This document shows positions 40,880-50,042 of a stretch of DNA of 64,000 bases, in pieces. Position 1 is the stretch's first letter, and each line of letters starts with the position of its first letter. The notes beneath the pieces are model-generated. The model had not been told where the DNA came from, ran no database searches, and saw only the letters and a list, made by a program, of their open reading frames with translations. The position numbers were made by a program, and so were the translations under genes. Source of the DNA: Listeria innocua (GTDB taxonomy: Bacteria > Bacillota > Bacilli > Lactobacillales > Listeriaceae); assembly GCF_028596125.1 (NCBI RefSeq), contig NZ_CP117229.1, forward strand, positions 2,464,001 to 2,528,000, read 5' to 3'.

Positions 40880-41404
40880 TTACTTTTCCTCCAAATTTTT
40901 ATAAGTAAGTTGAGCAAATTGTCCGAAACGAGTCACTTCTTCAAGTTCTAACGCATGTTCTTGATCTTCTTCAAATAACGGAATTCCTTTCCCTAAAATG
41001 ATAGGCGCAATCGTAATTACAAACCGATCAATCGCCTTTTCTTTTAAAAATTGTTTCACTAACTGCGCGCCGCCGACAAGCCAGACTTTTTCACCATCGA
41101 TGTTGTTTAGCCACGTATCTACTGTGCCAGCGACAAAATCAGCGTATTCGTCTTTTGTCCCTGCTTTTGTGTTAGAAAAAACATAGACATCTTTTTTACT
41201 ATATGGAAAAGTATCTGTAAGCGAGAAAATTTGTTGATACGTAGTTCGTCCCATTACGACTGTATCCACGTTATCAAAGAAGGCCTCATAACCTGCATCG
41301 CCTTCGCTATCAACAGATTCTAGCCATTCTACGCTGCCGTTTTCATCCGCAATGTAGCCGTCCAAACTCACTGCGATATATAGCGCAACTTGTTTTTCAC
41401 TCAT
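40880..41404 (-). CDS. Dihydrofolate reductase-fold protein (RibD C-terminal type)
   Basis: A 174-residue protein with the RibD_C/DHFR-like fold: ALYIAVSLDGYIADENG at the start, VVMGRTTYQQI, and WLVGGAQLVKQFL for NADPH binding. It is not the folate-pathway DHFR itself. The frame allows GTG at 41410, which overlaps the stop of the upstream gene, or ATG at 41404; AAAGGA suits either. In an operon with the quinone-oxidoreductase-like gene and pncA. Confidence 0.82.
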   Translation of the reverse strand: MSEKQVALYIAVSLDGYIADENGSVEWLESVDSEGDAGYEAFFDNVDTVVMGRTTYQQIFSLTDTFPYSKKDVYVFSNTKAGTKDEYADFVAGTVDTWLNNIDGEKVWLVGGAQLVKQFLKEKAIDRFVITIAPIILGKGIPLFEEDQEHALELEEVTRFGQFAQLTYKNLEEK

Positions 41405-41406
41405 AA

Positions 41407-42405
41407 TCACTCAAATCCTTTCACTACTAATTTTCCAATCATTTTTCCGGATGAGATAATTTTGTGAGCTTCTTCTATCGTTTTTGCATTTACAGGAGAT
41501 AAGACTTTATTTAATGTTGATGTTAAGTCTCCTTTATCTAGCATGCGCGCCGCTTCTGTAAGAATTTCATGCTGTTTGATTTTATCTTCTGTATTGTATT
41601 TCGAACGAGTAAACATAAATTCATAGCTAAAAGTAGCACTCTTGTCTTTTAAAAGAGACATCTTCACTGGTTCTGCAAGTTCCACAATCGAACAAATTTT
41701 TCCTTGTGGTCGAATTGCTTCTTGCATGTCATCCCAGTGAGCATTTGTATTATGCAAACACAAAATAAAGTCGACACCTTGTTCAAAACCAAGTTCTTTC
41801 AATTGTTTTGTTAAATTTTCTCGGTGATTAATGATGTGATTTGCACCGTGTTTCTTCGTCCATTCTATTGTTTCTTCACGTGATGCTGTAGCGATAACAT
41901 TAAGTCCAATGTTTGCAGCTAGTTGAGTCGCAATCGAACCCACTCCCCCAGCTCCATTAATAATTAAAATGGATTTTCCTTTATCGGCTTCAACAATTCC
42001 CAAACGGTCAAAAAGAGCTTCCCATGCAGTAATAGTTGTCAGTGGCATCGCAGCGGCTTCTTCTAAACTTAAATGTTTGGGTTTTAAACCGACTAGCCGT
42101 TCATCAATTAACGTGAATTCAGCATATGCGCCAGGCCTTGTAACATCACCTGCGAAATACACTTCTTGTCCTGTTTTAAATAAAGTCACTTCTGAACCAA
42201 TCTCCACTACTTCACCAACTGCATCCCAACCTAAAATCCTTACTTCATCTCCGGTTAGTTTGGTCGCTTCGCGTTGTTTAGTGTCTACTGGATTGATGGA
42301 AATCGCCTTAATTTTTACTAATAAATCATGATTTTCTGGCACTGGTTGTTTAATTTCCATATCCACGAAATCAGTTGATGCCTTTGTTAATCCTACCACT
42401 TTCAT
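41407..42405 (-). CDS. Zinc-type alcohol dehydrogenase-like oxidoreductase (MDR family)
   Basis: A 332-residue medium-chain dehydrogenase/reductase. The GroES-like N-terminal half ends near DERLVGLKPK, and the Rossmann half contains INGAGGVGSIATQLA. Structural zinc cysteines are absent, as in quinone oxidoreductase-like members. ATG at 42405 follows AGAGGTG; the open frame continues to 42456. First gene of a run into the DHFR-like gene, pncA and the DUF1648 gene. A GGGAAA run just upstream could be a sigma-B -10, but the -35 is poor. Confidence 0.85.
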   Translation of the reverse strand: MKVVGLTKASTDFVDMEIKQPVPENHDLLVKIKAISINPVDTKQREATKLTGDEVRILGWDAVGEVVEIGSEVTLFKTGQEVYFAGDVTRPGAYAEFTLIDERLVGLKPKHLSLEEAAAMPLTTITAWEALFDRLGIVEADKGKSILIINGAGGVGSIATQLAANIGLNVIATASREETIEWTKKHGANHIINHRENLTKQLKELGFEQGVDFILCLHNTNAHWDDMQEAIRPQGKICSIVELAEPVKMSLLKDKSATFSYEFMFTRSKYNTEDKIKQHEILTEAARMLDKGDLTSTLNKVLSPVNAKTIEEAHKIISSGKMIGKLVVKGFE

Positions 42406-42461
42406 TTGACAACACCTCTCGTTTCCTTTTCCCGAATTTCTTAAAATAATGCACATTTACA

Positions 42462-42498
42462 TAAAAAAGCCTCCTCAAATTTATAGAGAAGGCTTTAA
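42462..42498 (-). terminator. Terminator after the 90-residue membrane protein gene
   Basis: AAGCCTTCTC pairs with GAGGAGGCTT on the minus strand, followed by T. Confidence 0.85.
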
Positions 42499-42501
42499 AA
42501 G

Positions 42502-42774
42502 TTATTTTTCGTCGAGTATTTCGCTATCTTTGAATTTCATTTTTGCATTACAAGCTGGGCATTTTATTTTTATTTTGCCGCCGTGTGAATGAGTATGGTC
42601 GCTATCTTCTTTTTTTGTAAGAAGCATTTTGCTAGCTTTTTTTAGTAGTAGGATAGCGATAATAACACCGATGATTGTGAACATTGCTAGAACCCCGATA
42701 AATACTAAGGTTACGGCAACTACAGCGATAAAAGTTTTTTTCAAAAAATGACCTAAATCAACTTGTTCTTCCAT
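42502..42774 (-). CDS. Small membrane protein with His-rich linker and one CXXC
   Basis: A 90-residue protein with two hydrophobic segments (about 12-32, 34-46), a DSDHTHSHGGK stretch and a single CPAC knuckle near the C terminus. The His and Cys residues could bind zinc, and the gene follows the CDF exporter by 48 bases. Link to metal transport is inferred from context only. Confidence 0.65.
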   Translation of the reverse strand: MEEQVDLGHFLKKTFIAVVAVTLVFIGVLAMFTIIGVIIAILLLKKASKMLLTKKEDSDHTHSHGGKIKIKCPACNAKMKFKDSEILDEK

Positions 42775-42822
42775 CTAAACCAACTCCTCTAATTGATATA
42801 GTAATCATATCATGAAGTTGTA

Positions 42823-43734
42823 TTAATTGCAGTGATGATGGTGAGCATGACTTCCTTCTAATTGAATCGTACTATGTTCTAGCGAGAAGTTTTCTTGTAA
42901 ATAATGCTCAATATCAGTTAAAATTTTATCTCGGTCTGCGTCTTCAGCTACGGTTAAATGAGCTGTAAGAGCGTTAAAATCAGAAGTAATCGCCCATACA
43001 TGTAAATCATGCACTTCAGTCACGCCATCTTGTTCTTGGAAGAAAGTTTTGATTTCTTCTGTATCAACGTTCGCAGGTTTCCCTTCCATCAAAATATGGA
43101 TAGCGTCTTTTAACACGCGCCAGCCACTAACTAAAATTAGCGCTGCAACGATAACACTCGCGATTGGGTCAGCGATATTCCAGCCAAAGAAAATAATGAG
43201 TAGCGCAGCAGTAATAGCACCAACAGATCCAAGCAAGTCACCTAGCACATGCAAGAAAGCACTACGCATGTTCAAGTTTTCGCTCGTATCACCTTTCATT
43301 AAAATCCAAGCAACTAAAATATTAATAAGCAATCCAATGACAGAAATAGTCATCATTCCTGCTCCAATTACTTGTGGTGGGTCAAAGAAACGTCCAATTG
43401 CTTCATAGAAAATAAAAACAGAAATCCCAACGAGCGTCAATCCATTCAGAAATGCTGCTAAAATTTCAAAGCGTTTATAGCCATAGGTTTTATCAGAACT
43501 TGCTGCTTTTTCGCCGAACTTAAATGCAGCCAAACTTAAACCTAATGCCACAGCATCAGAAAGCATATGTCCAGCATCAGAAAGTAGTGCCAAACTATTG
43601 GTCATAATTCCACCAATAACTTCAACTATCATAAAAGTAGCGATTAGGATAAAACTAATAAATAATGATTTTTTGTTGGCATTATGCGTATGGTTATGGT
43701 TGTGACCATGTGCATGATCGTGATTATGTGCCAT
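42823..43734 (-). CDS. Cation diffusion facilitator, zinc/cadmium-type exporter
   Basis: A 303-residue CDF protein (ZnT/CzcD group) with a His-rich N terminus (MAHNHDHAHGHNHNH), six membrane helices, metal-site motifs LLSDAGHMLSDA and HVLGDLLGS(V) and a cytosolic C-terminal domain ending in HAHHHHC. It should export Zn2+ (and perhaps Cd2+ or Co2+) for protons. ATG at 43734 follows AGAGGGGA; the frame to 43857 is not used. A dyad in the promoter suggests a metal sensor. Confidence 0.9.
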   Translation of the reverse strand: MAHNHDHAHGHNHNHTHNANKKSLFISFILIATFMIVEVIGGIMTNSLALLSDAGHMLSDAVALGLSLAAFKFGEKAASSDKTYGYKRFEILAAFLNGLTLVGISVFIFYEAIGRFFDPPQVIGAGMMTISVIGLLINILVAWILMKGDTSENLNMRSAFLHVLGDLLGSVGAITAALLIIFFGWNIADPIASVIVAALILVSGWRVLKDAIHILMEGKPANVDTEEIKTFFQEQDGVTEVHDLHVWAITSDFNALTAHLTVAEDADRDKILTDIEHYLQENFSLEHSTIQLEGSHAHHHHCN

Positions 43735-43769
43735 ATGATTACTTCCCCTCTGTAAAGACCTAATTTCTT

Positions 43770-43791
43770 TATATGCATATGTTAGCATATA
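43770..43791. promoter_or_regulatory. Perfect inverted repeat upstream of the CDF exporter
   Basis: TATATGC, 8 bases, GCATATA forms an exact 22-base dyad, 36 bases before the exporter start codon. It resembles the AT-rich dyads bound by ArsR/SmtB-type metal sensors, but no such regulator is adjacent. Confidence 0.55.
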
Positions 43792-43818
43792 TACATTTTT
43801 AACGCAAGCTTTCTTCAA

Positions 43819-43857
43819 AGAAAAAACTTCCACTCTTGATTTAAGTGGAAGTTTCAC
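43819..43857 (-). terminator. Terminator after the HAD phosphatase gene
   Basis: AAACTTCCACT and AGTGGAAGTTT pair on the minus strand, followed by T. Confidence 0.9.
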
Positions 43858-43864
43858 ACATATT

Positions 43865-44692
43865 TTATAAAATTTCTTCTTGCATAAATAAGCCTAATCC
43901 ACCAATATCATGATGTTTTGCAATTTTATCAGCTTTTTCTAAAGCAAGCGGAATACCGTTTTCCATAGCTACGCCAATCTCTGCTAGTTCAATCATGCCA
44001 ACATCATTTTCATTATCACCAAAAGCGATAGTTGAATTTAAATTAATGTAACCATTATCTGCTAGGTATGTAAGGCCTTTTGCTTTATCAATACCTTCAT
44101 TCATAATATCAATTAAATTAGATGCAGAAGCTAGGACAGATAGCGGTAAACCTTGCAGAGCTGCTTTGATTTCTGCTCGTTTTTCTAAGTCAGACTCAAT
44201 TACGAGAACTTTTAGCGGGAACTCACCTTCGCGGAGCACACTGAAAGGATCTGTTGTTAAAGTAATTGGAACTTGCTCATTTTCTGATAAAGTTTTATTT
44301 AGCTCATTGAAGAAAGCGATTTTGCCAGTATTTGTTGGTCCAATAATTCGTTCTGTTGTATAAATATGGTAGTTAACACCTAATGGTTCAAGCGTTTCTA
44401 ATACAGTATGCACTAGGTCTAACTCAATATTACTTTTATATAAAATTTCTCCAGTCGTAAAATCACGTACTAATCCACCATTACAAGAAATAACAGGTGT
44501 TTTAATATTGAGTTCATGGATAAATGGCAAAATAGCTAAGTCTAGTCGACCTGTCGCAAGGAAAAGTTTTTTTCCGTCTGCTTGCCAATTTATTAAAACT
44601 TCTTTATTTAGGGGATGAATTTGATCTCCTTTTTTTACGAGTAATGTTCCGTCCATGTCTGTAATAACTGTATCAATCGCTACATTTGCCAA
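43865..44692 (-). CDS. Cof-type HAD phosphatase
   Basis: Haloacid-dehalogenase-family hydrolase with motif I DMDGTLLVKKG, motif II (S/T) in LFLATGR, and motif IV AFGDNENDVGMIE; a Cof-type cap lies between. Likely a sugar-phosphate or flavin-type phosphatase; the substrate is not predictable. GTG at 44704 overlaps the ribosome site, so TTG at 44692 is preferred (275 residues); this start is uncertain. Confidence 0.88.
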   Translation of the reverse strand: MANVAIDTVITDMDGTLLVKKGDQIHPLNKEVLINWQADGKKLFLATGRLDLAILPFIHELNIKTPVISCNGGLVRDFTTGEILYKSNIELDLVHTVLETLEPLGVNYHIYTTERIIGPTNTGKIAFFNELNKTLSENEQVPITLTTDPFSVLREGEFPLKVLVIESDLEKRAEIKAALQGLPLSVLASASNLIDIMNEGIDKAKGLTYLADNGYINLNSTIAFGDNENDVGMIELAEIGVAMENGIPLALEKADKIAKHHDIGGLGLFMQEEIL

Positions 44693-44806
44693 TAGTTTTC
44701 GCACCTTTCTATAATTCCGTTAGTATGTATTTTGATTATAGACGAGTTTCACATGATTGTCACGTCGATTTTTGGTATAATAATTTGGAATGGAGGAAGA
44801 TACTTA

Positions 44807-45682
44807 GTGAAGAAATATTTTATTACAATCATGATTTTGCTTTTTGGTACGCTAATTCTTGCTGCATGCCAAAATAGCGATGAGGCAGATAATTACGAGC
44901 CTCCTAAAGTAGATTTGAAAGATCAAATACCAATTATTTTAATTCATGGGAGCGGCGGTAATGCAAGTTCTCTTGATAAAATGGCAGACCAACTAATGAA
45001 CGAATATAGAAGTTCTAATGAAGCATTGACTATGACTGTTAATTCAGAAGGAAAAATCAAGTTCGAAGGTAAGCTTACAAAAGATGCCAAACGCCCAATT
45101 ATAAAATTCGGCTTCGAGCAAAATCAAGCAACCCCTGACGATTGGTCCAAATGGTTAAAAATCGCGATGGAAGATTTAAAATCACGATATGGCTTTACAC
45201 AAATGGACGGTGTAGGGCATTCCAATGGAGGTTTAGCACTAACTTATTACGCGGAAGATTACGCGGGAGATAAAACCGTACCTACTTTGCGTAAGTTAGT
45301 AGCAATTGGTTCACCATTTAATGACTTAGACCCAAACGATAACGGAATGGATCTATCATTTAAAAAATTGCCAAATAGTACTCCTCAAATGGATTATTTT
45401 ATTAAAAATCAAACAGAGGTAAGTCCTGATTTAGAAGTACTTGCAATTGCAGGTGAATTAAGCGAAGATAACCCAACAGACGGGATTGTCCCAACGATTA
45501 GTTCACTCGCAACCAGGCTCTTTATGCCAGGAAGTGCCAAAGCTTATATAGAAGATATTCAAGTTGGAGAAGACGCGGTTCACCAAACATTACACGAAAC
45601 ACCTAAGAGCATCGAGAAAACATATTGGTTTTTAGAAAAATTCAAAACAGATGAAACAGTTATCCAATTAGATTACAAATAG
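44807..45682 (+). CDS. Alpha/beta-hydrolase lipoprotein (DUF915)
   Basis: A 291-residue secreted lipoprotein with an N-terminal signal and lipobox (LILAAC) and an alpha/beta-hydrolase domain: ILIHGSGGNASSL (oxyanion loop), nucleophile Ser in GVGHSNGGLAL, and a late Asp/His (PTDGIVP; HQTLHE). It belongs to the DUF915 group of lipase-like surface proteins. GTG at 44807 follows GGAGGA. The ABM-domain gene follows closely. Confidence 0.85.
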   Translation: MKKYFITIMILLFGTLILAACQNSDEADNYEPPKVDLKDQIPIILIHGSGGNASSLDKMADQLMNEYRSSNEALTMTVNSEGKIKFEGKLTKDAKRPIIKFGFEQNQATPDDWSKWLKIAMEDLKSRYGFTQMDGVGHSNGGLALTYYAEDYAGDKTVPTLRKLVAIGSPFNDLDPNDNGMDLSFKKLPNSTPQMDYFIKNQTEVSPDLEVLAIAGELSEDNPTDGIVPTISSLATRLFMPGSAKAYIEDIQVGEDAVHQTLHETPKSIEKTYWFLEKFKTDETVIQLDYK

Positions 45683-45694
45683 GAGGTATAGCAG

Positions 45695-45979
45695 TTGATA
45701 CACATAGAAGCGAAAATCCAAGTGAAACCAGACTTTATAGAATCATTTTTAAAAGAAGTGGAGCTAGTCATCCAAAATTCGCTCTCAGAAGCCGGAAACC
45801 ATGGCTATGAATTAGTTCGTTCTGTGAAAAACGCATCTACCTTCTATCTCTTAGAAAAATGGGCAGATGAAGCTGCTATTCAATTCCATAATTCAACAGA
45901 GCACTATAAACGATTTAAACGGGAAATTCCTGCATTTTTAGCATTCCCGACCGAAGTGGATGTACTCACTAAAATTTAA
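45695..45979 (+). CDS. Antibiotic-biosynthesis-monooxygenase (ABM) domain protein
   Basis: A 94-residue ferredoxin-like alpha-beta protein of the ABM superfamily (MIHIEAKIQVKPDFIESF, FYLLEKWADEAAIQFH, STEHYKRF). Such proteins act as small monooxygenases, quinol oxidases or stress proteins. TTG at 45695 follows AGGAGGT, 12 bases after the lipoprotein stop, so co-transcription is likely. Confidence 0.85.
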   Translation: MIHIEAKIQVKPDFIESFLKEVELVIQNSLSEAGNHGYELVRSVKNASTFYLLEKWADEAAIQFHNSTEHYKRFKREIPAFLAFPTEVDVLTKI

Positions 45980-45993
45980 AAATGATTTTATCA

Positions 45994-46036
45994 AAAAAGA
46001 TGGGCTCTATTTTCATAGAGGCCATCTTTTTTTGTA
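45994..46036 (+). terminator. Terminator after the ABM gene
   Basis: AAAAAAGATGG-CTCTAT...ATAGAG-CCATCTTTTTTT hairpin with one G·G mismatch; T-rich on both strands, so possibly bidirectional. Confidence 0.88.
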
Positions 46037-46139
46037 AGCGAAGCATTTTACAAGAATTAGAATCTTTCCAGGGGCACGAACACATTTGGTGCCAAACTAG
46101 TTTTCCCGACAATTCCCTACAGAGACTAATTTAACTAGT

Positions 46140-46190
46140 AAAAGAGAAAGAAAGCCGCATATGAACATCATGCTTCATACGCGGCTTTCA
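46140..46190 (-). terminator. Terminator after the LPXTG repeat protein gene
   Basis: AAAGCCGC-TATGAA...TTCATA-GCGGCTTT on the minus strand, followed by a C/T-rich tract. Confidence 0.8.
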
Positions 46191-46194
46191 ATTT

Positions 46195-49020
46195 TTATTT
46201 ATGAGACATTTTTTTGAAAAAGCCAAACGTTCCAGCGATTAGTAATAACCCTATTAATAAATAAAGGATATTTTCTTGGTCGCCTGTTTTTGGTAATTCT
46301 TTACTTTGTTTTGTTTTCTTAACAGGGTCATTAGCTGGTTTTATCGTAGCAGTAATGTTTGTGTTCTCAGTTGCCGGTAAGATGTCATCCATTAGATCGT
46401 CTTGATGTGCTGGATCTGCTGGTTGAATCGGATTTACTGGGTTTACTGGGTTTACTGGGTTTACTGGGTTTACTGGGTTTACTGGGTTTACTGGGTTTAC
46501 TGGGTTTACTGGGTTTACTGGGTTTATCGGATTTACCGGGTTTACTGGATTTACCGGGTCTACCGGAACTACTGGATTTTGGGTAAAGCGCGCATATAAG
46601 GCTAAATCATTAGCAGGCATTTTGTTTGTAGCAAAATCCCATTTATTACCACCTGTTTCGGCATCATACCAACCATCAAATGTATAACCAGCTTTTGTAA
46701 GTGCTGGCGGTTCTTGTAGTAATCCTTGGTAGTCAACTGTTTGTGTTGTAACTTCTTCACCATTAAGTGTGGCAGTATATGATTTAACGGTAAAACGGGC
46801 ATATAGCGTAACGTCTTTTGCTGGCATTTTATTTGCTGCAAAGTCCCATTTGTTTCCACCTGTTTCCGCATCATACCAACCATCAAATGTGTGGCCTTCT
46901 TTTGTTGGCGCTGTCGGTTCTGTAAGCAGACTGTCGTAATCAACGGCTTGTGTCGTTGTTGTTCCGTCTTTATCAAATGTTGCTGTATAAGCATTTGTGC
47001 TAAAACGGGCATATAATGTAACGTTTTTCGCTGGCATTTTTTTCGCTGCGAAATTCCATTTGTTTCCGCCTGTTTCGGCATCATACCAACCATCAAATGT
47101 GTAGCCGTCTTTAGTCGGTGCTGTTGGTTCCGTAATCAGACTGTCGTAATCAACGGCTTGTGTCGTTGTTGTTCCGTCTTTATCAAATGTTGCTGTATAA
47201 GCATTTGTACTAAAACGGGCATATAATGTGATGTTTTTCGCTGGCATTTTTTTCGCAGCGAAATCCCATTTATTTCCACCTGTTTCGGCATCATACCAAC
47301 CATCAAATGTGTAGCCGTCTTTTGTTGGGGCTGTTGGTTCTGTAATTAGACTGTCGTAATCAACAGCTTGTGTCGTTGTTGTTCCATCTTTATCAAATGT
47401 TGCTGTATAAGCATTTGCACTAAAACGGGCATATAATGTGACGTTTTTCGCTGGCATTTTTTTCGCTGTGAAATCCCATTTGTTTCCACCTGTTTCGGCA
47501 TCATACCAACCAGTAAATATATAACCGGCTTTTGTTGGCTCTGTCGGCGCTTGAATCAGGCTATCATAATTGACTGTTTGTGTCGTTGTCGTTCCGTCTT
47601 TGTCAAATGTTGCTGTATATGATTTGACTGTAAAACGAGCGTACAGCGTGACATTCTTGGCAGGCATTTTTTTGGTTGCAAAATTCCATTTGTTTCCGCC
47701 TGTCTCGGCATCATACCAACCATCAAATGTGTAACCCTCTTTTGTTGGCTCTGTCGGTTCTGTCAGAAGACTATCATAATTAGCTGTTTGTGTCGTTGTC
47801 GTTCCGTCTTTATCAAATGTCGCTGTATAGGATTTGACTGTGAAACGAGCGTACAGTGTGATGTTCTTGGCAGGCATTTTGTCAGTTGCAAAATCCCATT
47901 TGTTTCCGCCCGTCTCCGCATCATACCAACCATCAAATGTGTAACCCTCTTTTGTTGGCGCTGTTGGTTCTGTCAAAAGACTATCATAATTAGCTGTTTG
48001 TGTCGTTGTTGTTCCTTCTTTGTCAAATGTTGTTGTATAAGATTTAGCGCTATAACGAGCATATAGTGTGATGTTGTTCCCCGGCATTTTGTTCGTCGCG
48101 AAATTCCATTTGTTTCCGCCTGTTTGTGCGTCGTACCAACCTTCAAACGTATAACCATCTTTTGTCGGTTCAGTTGGTTCTGTTAGCGCTTCTTGATAAT
48201 CGACTGTTTGCGTTGTCGTTGTTCCATCATTATTAAAAGTCGCAGTGTAATTATTCATTGTAAAACGGGCATATAAAGTTACTGGATTTGCAGGCATCTT
48301 ATCTTGAGCAAAATTCCACTTTTTACCGCCTGTTTCTGCGTCATACCAACCATCAAATGTGTAACCAGCTTTCGTTGGCGTTGTTGGTTCTTCTGCAAGA
48401 CCATCATAGTCCACTGTTTCTGTCGTTGTTACCCCGCCATTATCAAAGGTCATAGGATATGTTTTAGAAGCAAATTGAGCATATAATGTGATGTTTTTCC
48501 CCGGCATTAAATCGTTAGCAAAATCCCATTTTTTACCGCCTGTTTCTGCATCATACCACCCAATAAATGTATAACCATCTTTTACTGGTTTTGTAGGTTC
48601 ATTAATTTTCTTTTGATAAACAACTGGTTGGGTAGCTGTTCTTTCTTCAGAGATTAATGTAGCTGTGTAGGTCTCTATTGTAAAGTATGCGTATAAAGTT
48701 ACATCATGAGCCGGCATTTTATTATCCTGAAAATACCATCTTATTCCGTAACCATTTGGTTCTTCATACCATCCCCAAAACTTATACCCTTCAATAACTG
48801 GATTTGCTGGGGCAGATTTAATTACTTCGTCTGCTTCATATTCTCCCATTAAATTATCACGTTTAGGGGTTGATAATATCAATTTGTATTTTGTCGTCTC
48901 TGTTTCTGCCGCATTTACGTTGTTTCCATTATTTTCTGAAGCCCATATAGCAAATGGGTCTGCGCTTAATTGTAAAAGGATTACTCCTACTGCAATTAGT
49001 AAACATATTTTTCTTTTCAT
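46195..49020 (-). CDS. LPXTG wall-anchored protein with eleven Listeria-Bacteroides repeats
   Basis: A 941-residue surface protein: signal peptide (about 1-28), 11 tandem InlB-B/Flg_new repeats of about 70 residues (about residues 40-820; typical core [17 protein letters not shown]...TLYARF), a Pro-rich (Val-Asn-Pro) stalk of about 15 units, then LPKTG at the C terminus with a membrane helix and basic tail for sortase A. The first repeat is divergent; repeats 8-10 are nearly identical. No leucine-rich repeats, so not a classical internalin. Likely a surface adhesin or spacer; partner unknown. The repeats invite slippage and recombination. Confidence 0.92.
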   Translation of the reverse strand: MKRKICLLIAVGVILLQLSADPFAIWASENNGNNVNAAETETTKYKLILSTPKRDNLMGEYEADEVIKSAPANPVIEGYKFWGWYEEPNGYGIRWYFQDNKMPAHDVTLYAYFTIETYTATLISEERTATQPVVYQKKINEPTKPVKDGYTFIGWYDAETGGKKWDFANDLMPGKNITLYAQFASKTYPMTFDNGGVTTTETVDYDGLAEEPTTPTKAGYTFDGWYDAETGGKKWNFAQDKMPANPVTLYARFTMNNYTATFNNDGTTTTQTVDYQEALTEPTEPTKDGYTFEGWYDAQTGGNKWNFATNKMPGNNITLYARYSAKSYTTTFDKEGTTTTQTANYDSLLTEPTAPTKEGYTFDGWYDAETGGNKWDFATDKMPAKNITLYARFTVKSYTATFDKDGTTTTQTANYDSLLTEPTEPTKEGYTFDGWYDAETGGNKWNFATKKMPAKNVTLYARFTVKSYTATFDKDGTTTTQTVNYDSLIQAPTEPTKAGYIFTGWYDAETGGNKWDFTAKKMPAKNVTLYARFSANAYTATFDKDGTTTTQAVDYDSLITEPTAPTKDGYTFDGWYDAETGGNKWDFAAKKMPAKNITLYARFSTNAYTATFDKDGTTTTQAVDYDSLITEPTAPTKDGYTFDGWYDAETGGNKWNFAAKKMPAKNVTLYARFSTNAYTATFDKDGTTTTQAVDYDSLLTEPTAPTKEGHTFDGWYDAETGGNKWDFAANKMPAKDVTLYARFTVKSYTATLNGEEVTTQTVDYQGLLQEPPALTKAGYTFDGWYDAETGGNKWDFATNKMPANDLALYARFTQNPVVPVDPVNPVNPVNPINPVNPVNPVNPVNPVNPVNPVNPVNPVNPVNPIQPADPAHQDDLMDDILPATENTNITATIKPANDPVKKTKQSKELPKTGDQENILYLLIGLLLIAGTFGFFKKMSHK
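46430..46560. repeat. 9-bp minisatellite encoding (VNP)n in the LPXTG protein
   Basis: Nine exact copies of GGGTTTACT (plus strand) run from 46439 to 46519, flanked by variant copies. Because the unit is three codons, copy-number change alters stalk length without breaking the frame. Confidence 0.95.
46600..48700. repeat. 210-bp tandem repeats in the LPXTG protein gene
   Basis: About ten copies of a 70-codon unit. Copies encoding repeats 8 to 10 differ at only a few positions, the mark of recent duplication or gene conversion. Confidence 0.92.
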
Positions 49021-49335
49021 ATGATCCTCCTCATCTAGGTTGCAAAATTAGATTTATAATTAATTTTATTTCATTGTTCATAATTAAATAGCACCTGTAT
49101 TTTCGTTAAAGGCGTCCAATTATTTATTCACTTTAAGATTATATCTTGAAGAACGTTGTTAAAGAATACTAAAAACAGACTTATCGCTATGTTTTTTGTG
49201 ACGGTTCAGTGACGAAATAAGCTATTTTTAAGCAAATAGTGCAAAATCGGTTATTTTCGTGTACTATTTCAAGACTTTTTGCTAGTACTCTTACATTTTA
49301 TAGCCTGTTTCTAAGCTAGGATTTCTATAAATAAC
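49021..49335. other. Intergenic region upstream of the LPXTG gene
   Basis: No gene seen. AGGAGG stands before the LPXTG gene start; a TATAAA near 49055 could be its -10 but no good -35 is visible. Confidence 0.35.
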
Positions 49336-49374
49336 TAAAAAAATTTGGCCCCCACAAGAGGACCAAATTTTTAT
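49336..49374 (-). terminator. Terminator after the ABC ATPase gene
   Basis: AAAATTTGG-CC...GG-CCAAATTTT with a T run on the minus strand, overlapping the ATPase stop codon. Confidence 0.88.
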
Positions 49375-50042
49375 TCTGCTTTTAAATAGCCATCTTCAAT
49401 TCGAATGACACGATCGACTAAATCTAACACTCGTTCGTCATGTGTAACCATGATGGCAGCTTTATTTTTCTGTTTTACTTCATCTGCAATCATTTGAACT
49501 ACCTTGTGCCCGCGATTTGCATCTAAACTAGCTGTTGGTTCGTCTGCTAAAATAATATCGGGGTCGTTCATCAGCGCTCTAGCAATAGCAACACGTTGTT
49601 TTTCGCCGCCGGATAAGCTTTCTGGATAATTGTTTTGGCGCGCGGTTAAGCCTAATTCTTGAAGCAATTTATCTGCTCTTTCTTTCGCAGCGCTACCTTT
49701 TTCACCGGATAATTCCGCAATGACGAGTAGTTGGTCGCGAACATTTAGGTAAGGAATTAAGTTGGCACCTTGGAAAATAAAGCCAACTTTGTCGAGTCGC
49801 ACCTTCGTTAATGCTTTTTCAGACATGTTATTTAATGTCGTTCCACCAATGGCAATTTCGCCTTCTGTTGGAGATAATAAAGCGCCTGCGATTGATAAAA
49901 ATGTACTTTTCCCCGCACCAGATGGGCCGACGATTGCAACAAATTCTCCTTGCGCTACTTCTAAAGAAACACTTTTCAATACTTCGATGACTTGCTCGCC
50001 ATCTTGATAATTTTTAGAAATATTTTTCATCATTAAAGTCAT
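49371..50042 (-). CDS. ABC transporter ATPase (MacB/LolD type)
   Basis: A 223-residue ATPase with Walker A GPSGAGKST, signature LSGGEKQRVAIARAL, Walker B IILADEPTASLD and switch His in MVTHDERV. The frame opens at 50144, but ATG at 50042 overlaps the permease stop as TAATG and has GGAGGG upstream. With the FtsX-type permease it forms an exporter or stress-sensing pump; the upstream two-component system suggests inducible control. Confidence 0.92.
   Translation of the reverse strand: MTLMMKNISKNYQDGEQVIEVLKSVSLEVAQGEFVAIVGPSGAGKSTFLSIAGALLSPTEGEIAIGGTTLNNMSEKALTKVRLDKVGFIFQGANLIPYLNVRDQLLVIAELSGEKGSAAKERADKLLQELGLTARQNNYPESLSGGEKQRVAIARALMNDPDIILADEPTASLDANRGHKVVQMIADEVKQKNKAAIMVTHDERVLDLVDRVIRIEDGYLKAE

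Noticed and set aside
46359-46599. Open frames rich in Leu-Gly or Trp-Val-Tyr repeats opposite the (VNP)n stalk
   Set aside because: They are simple shadows of the 9-bp repeat; no start signal.
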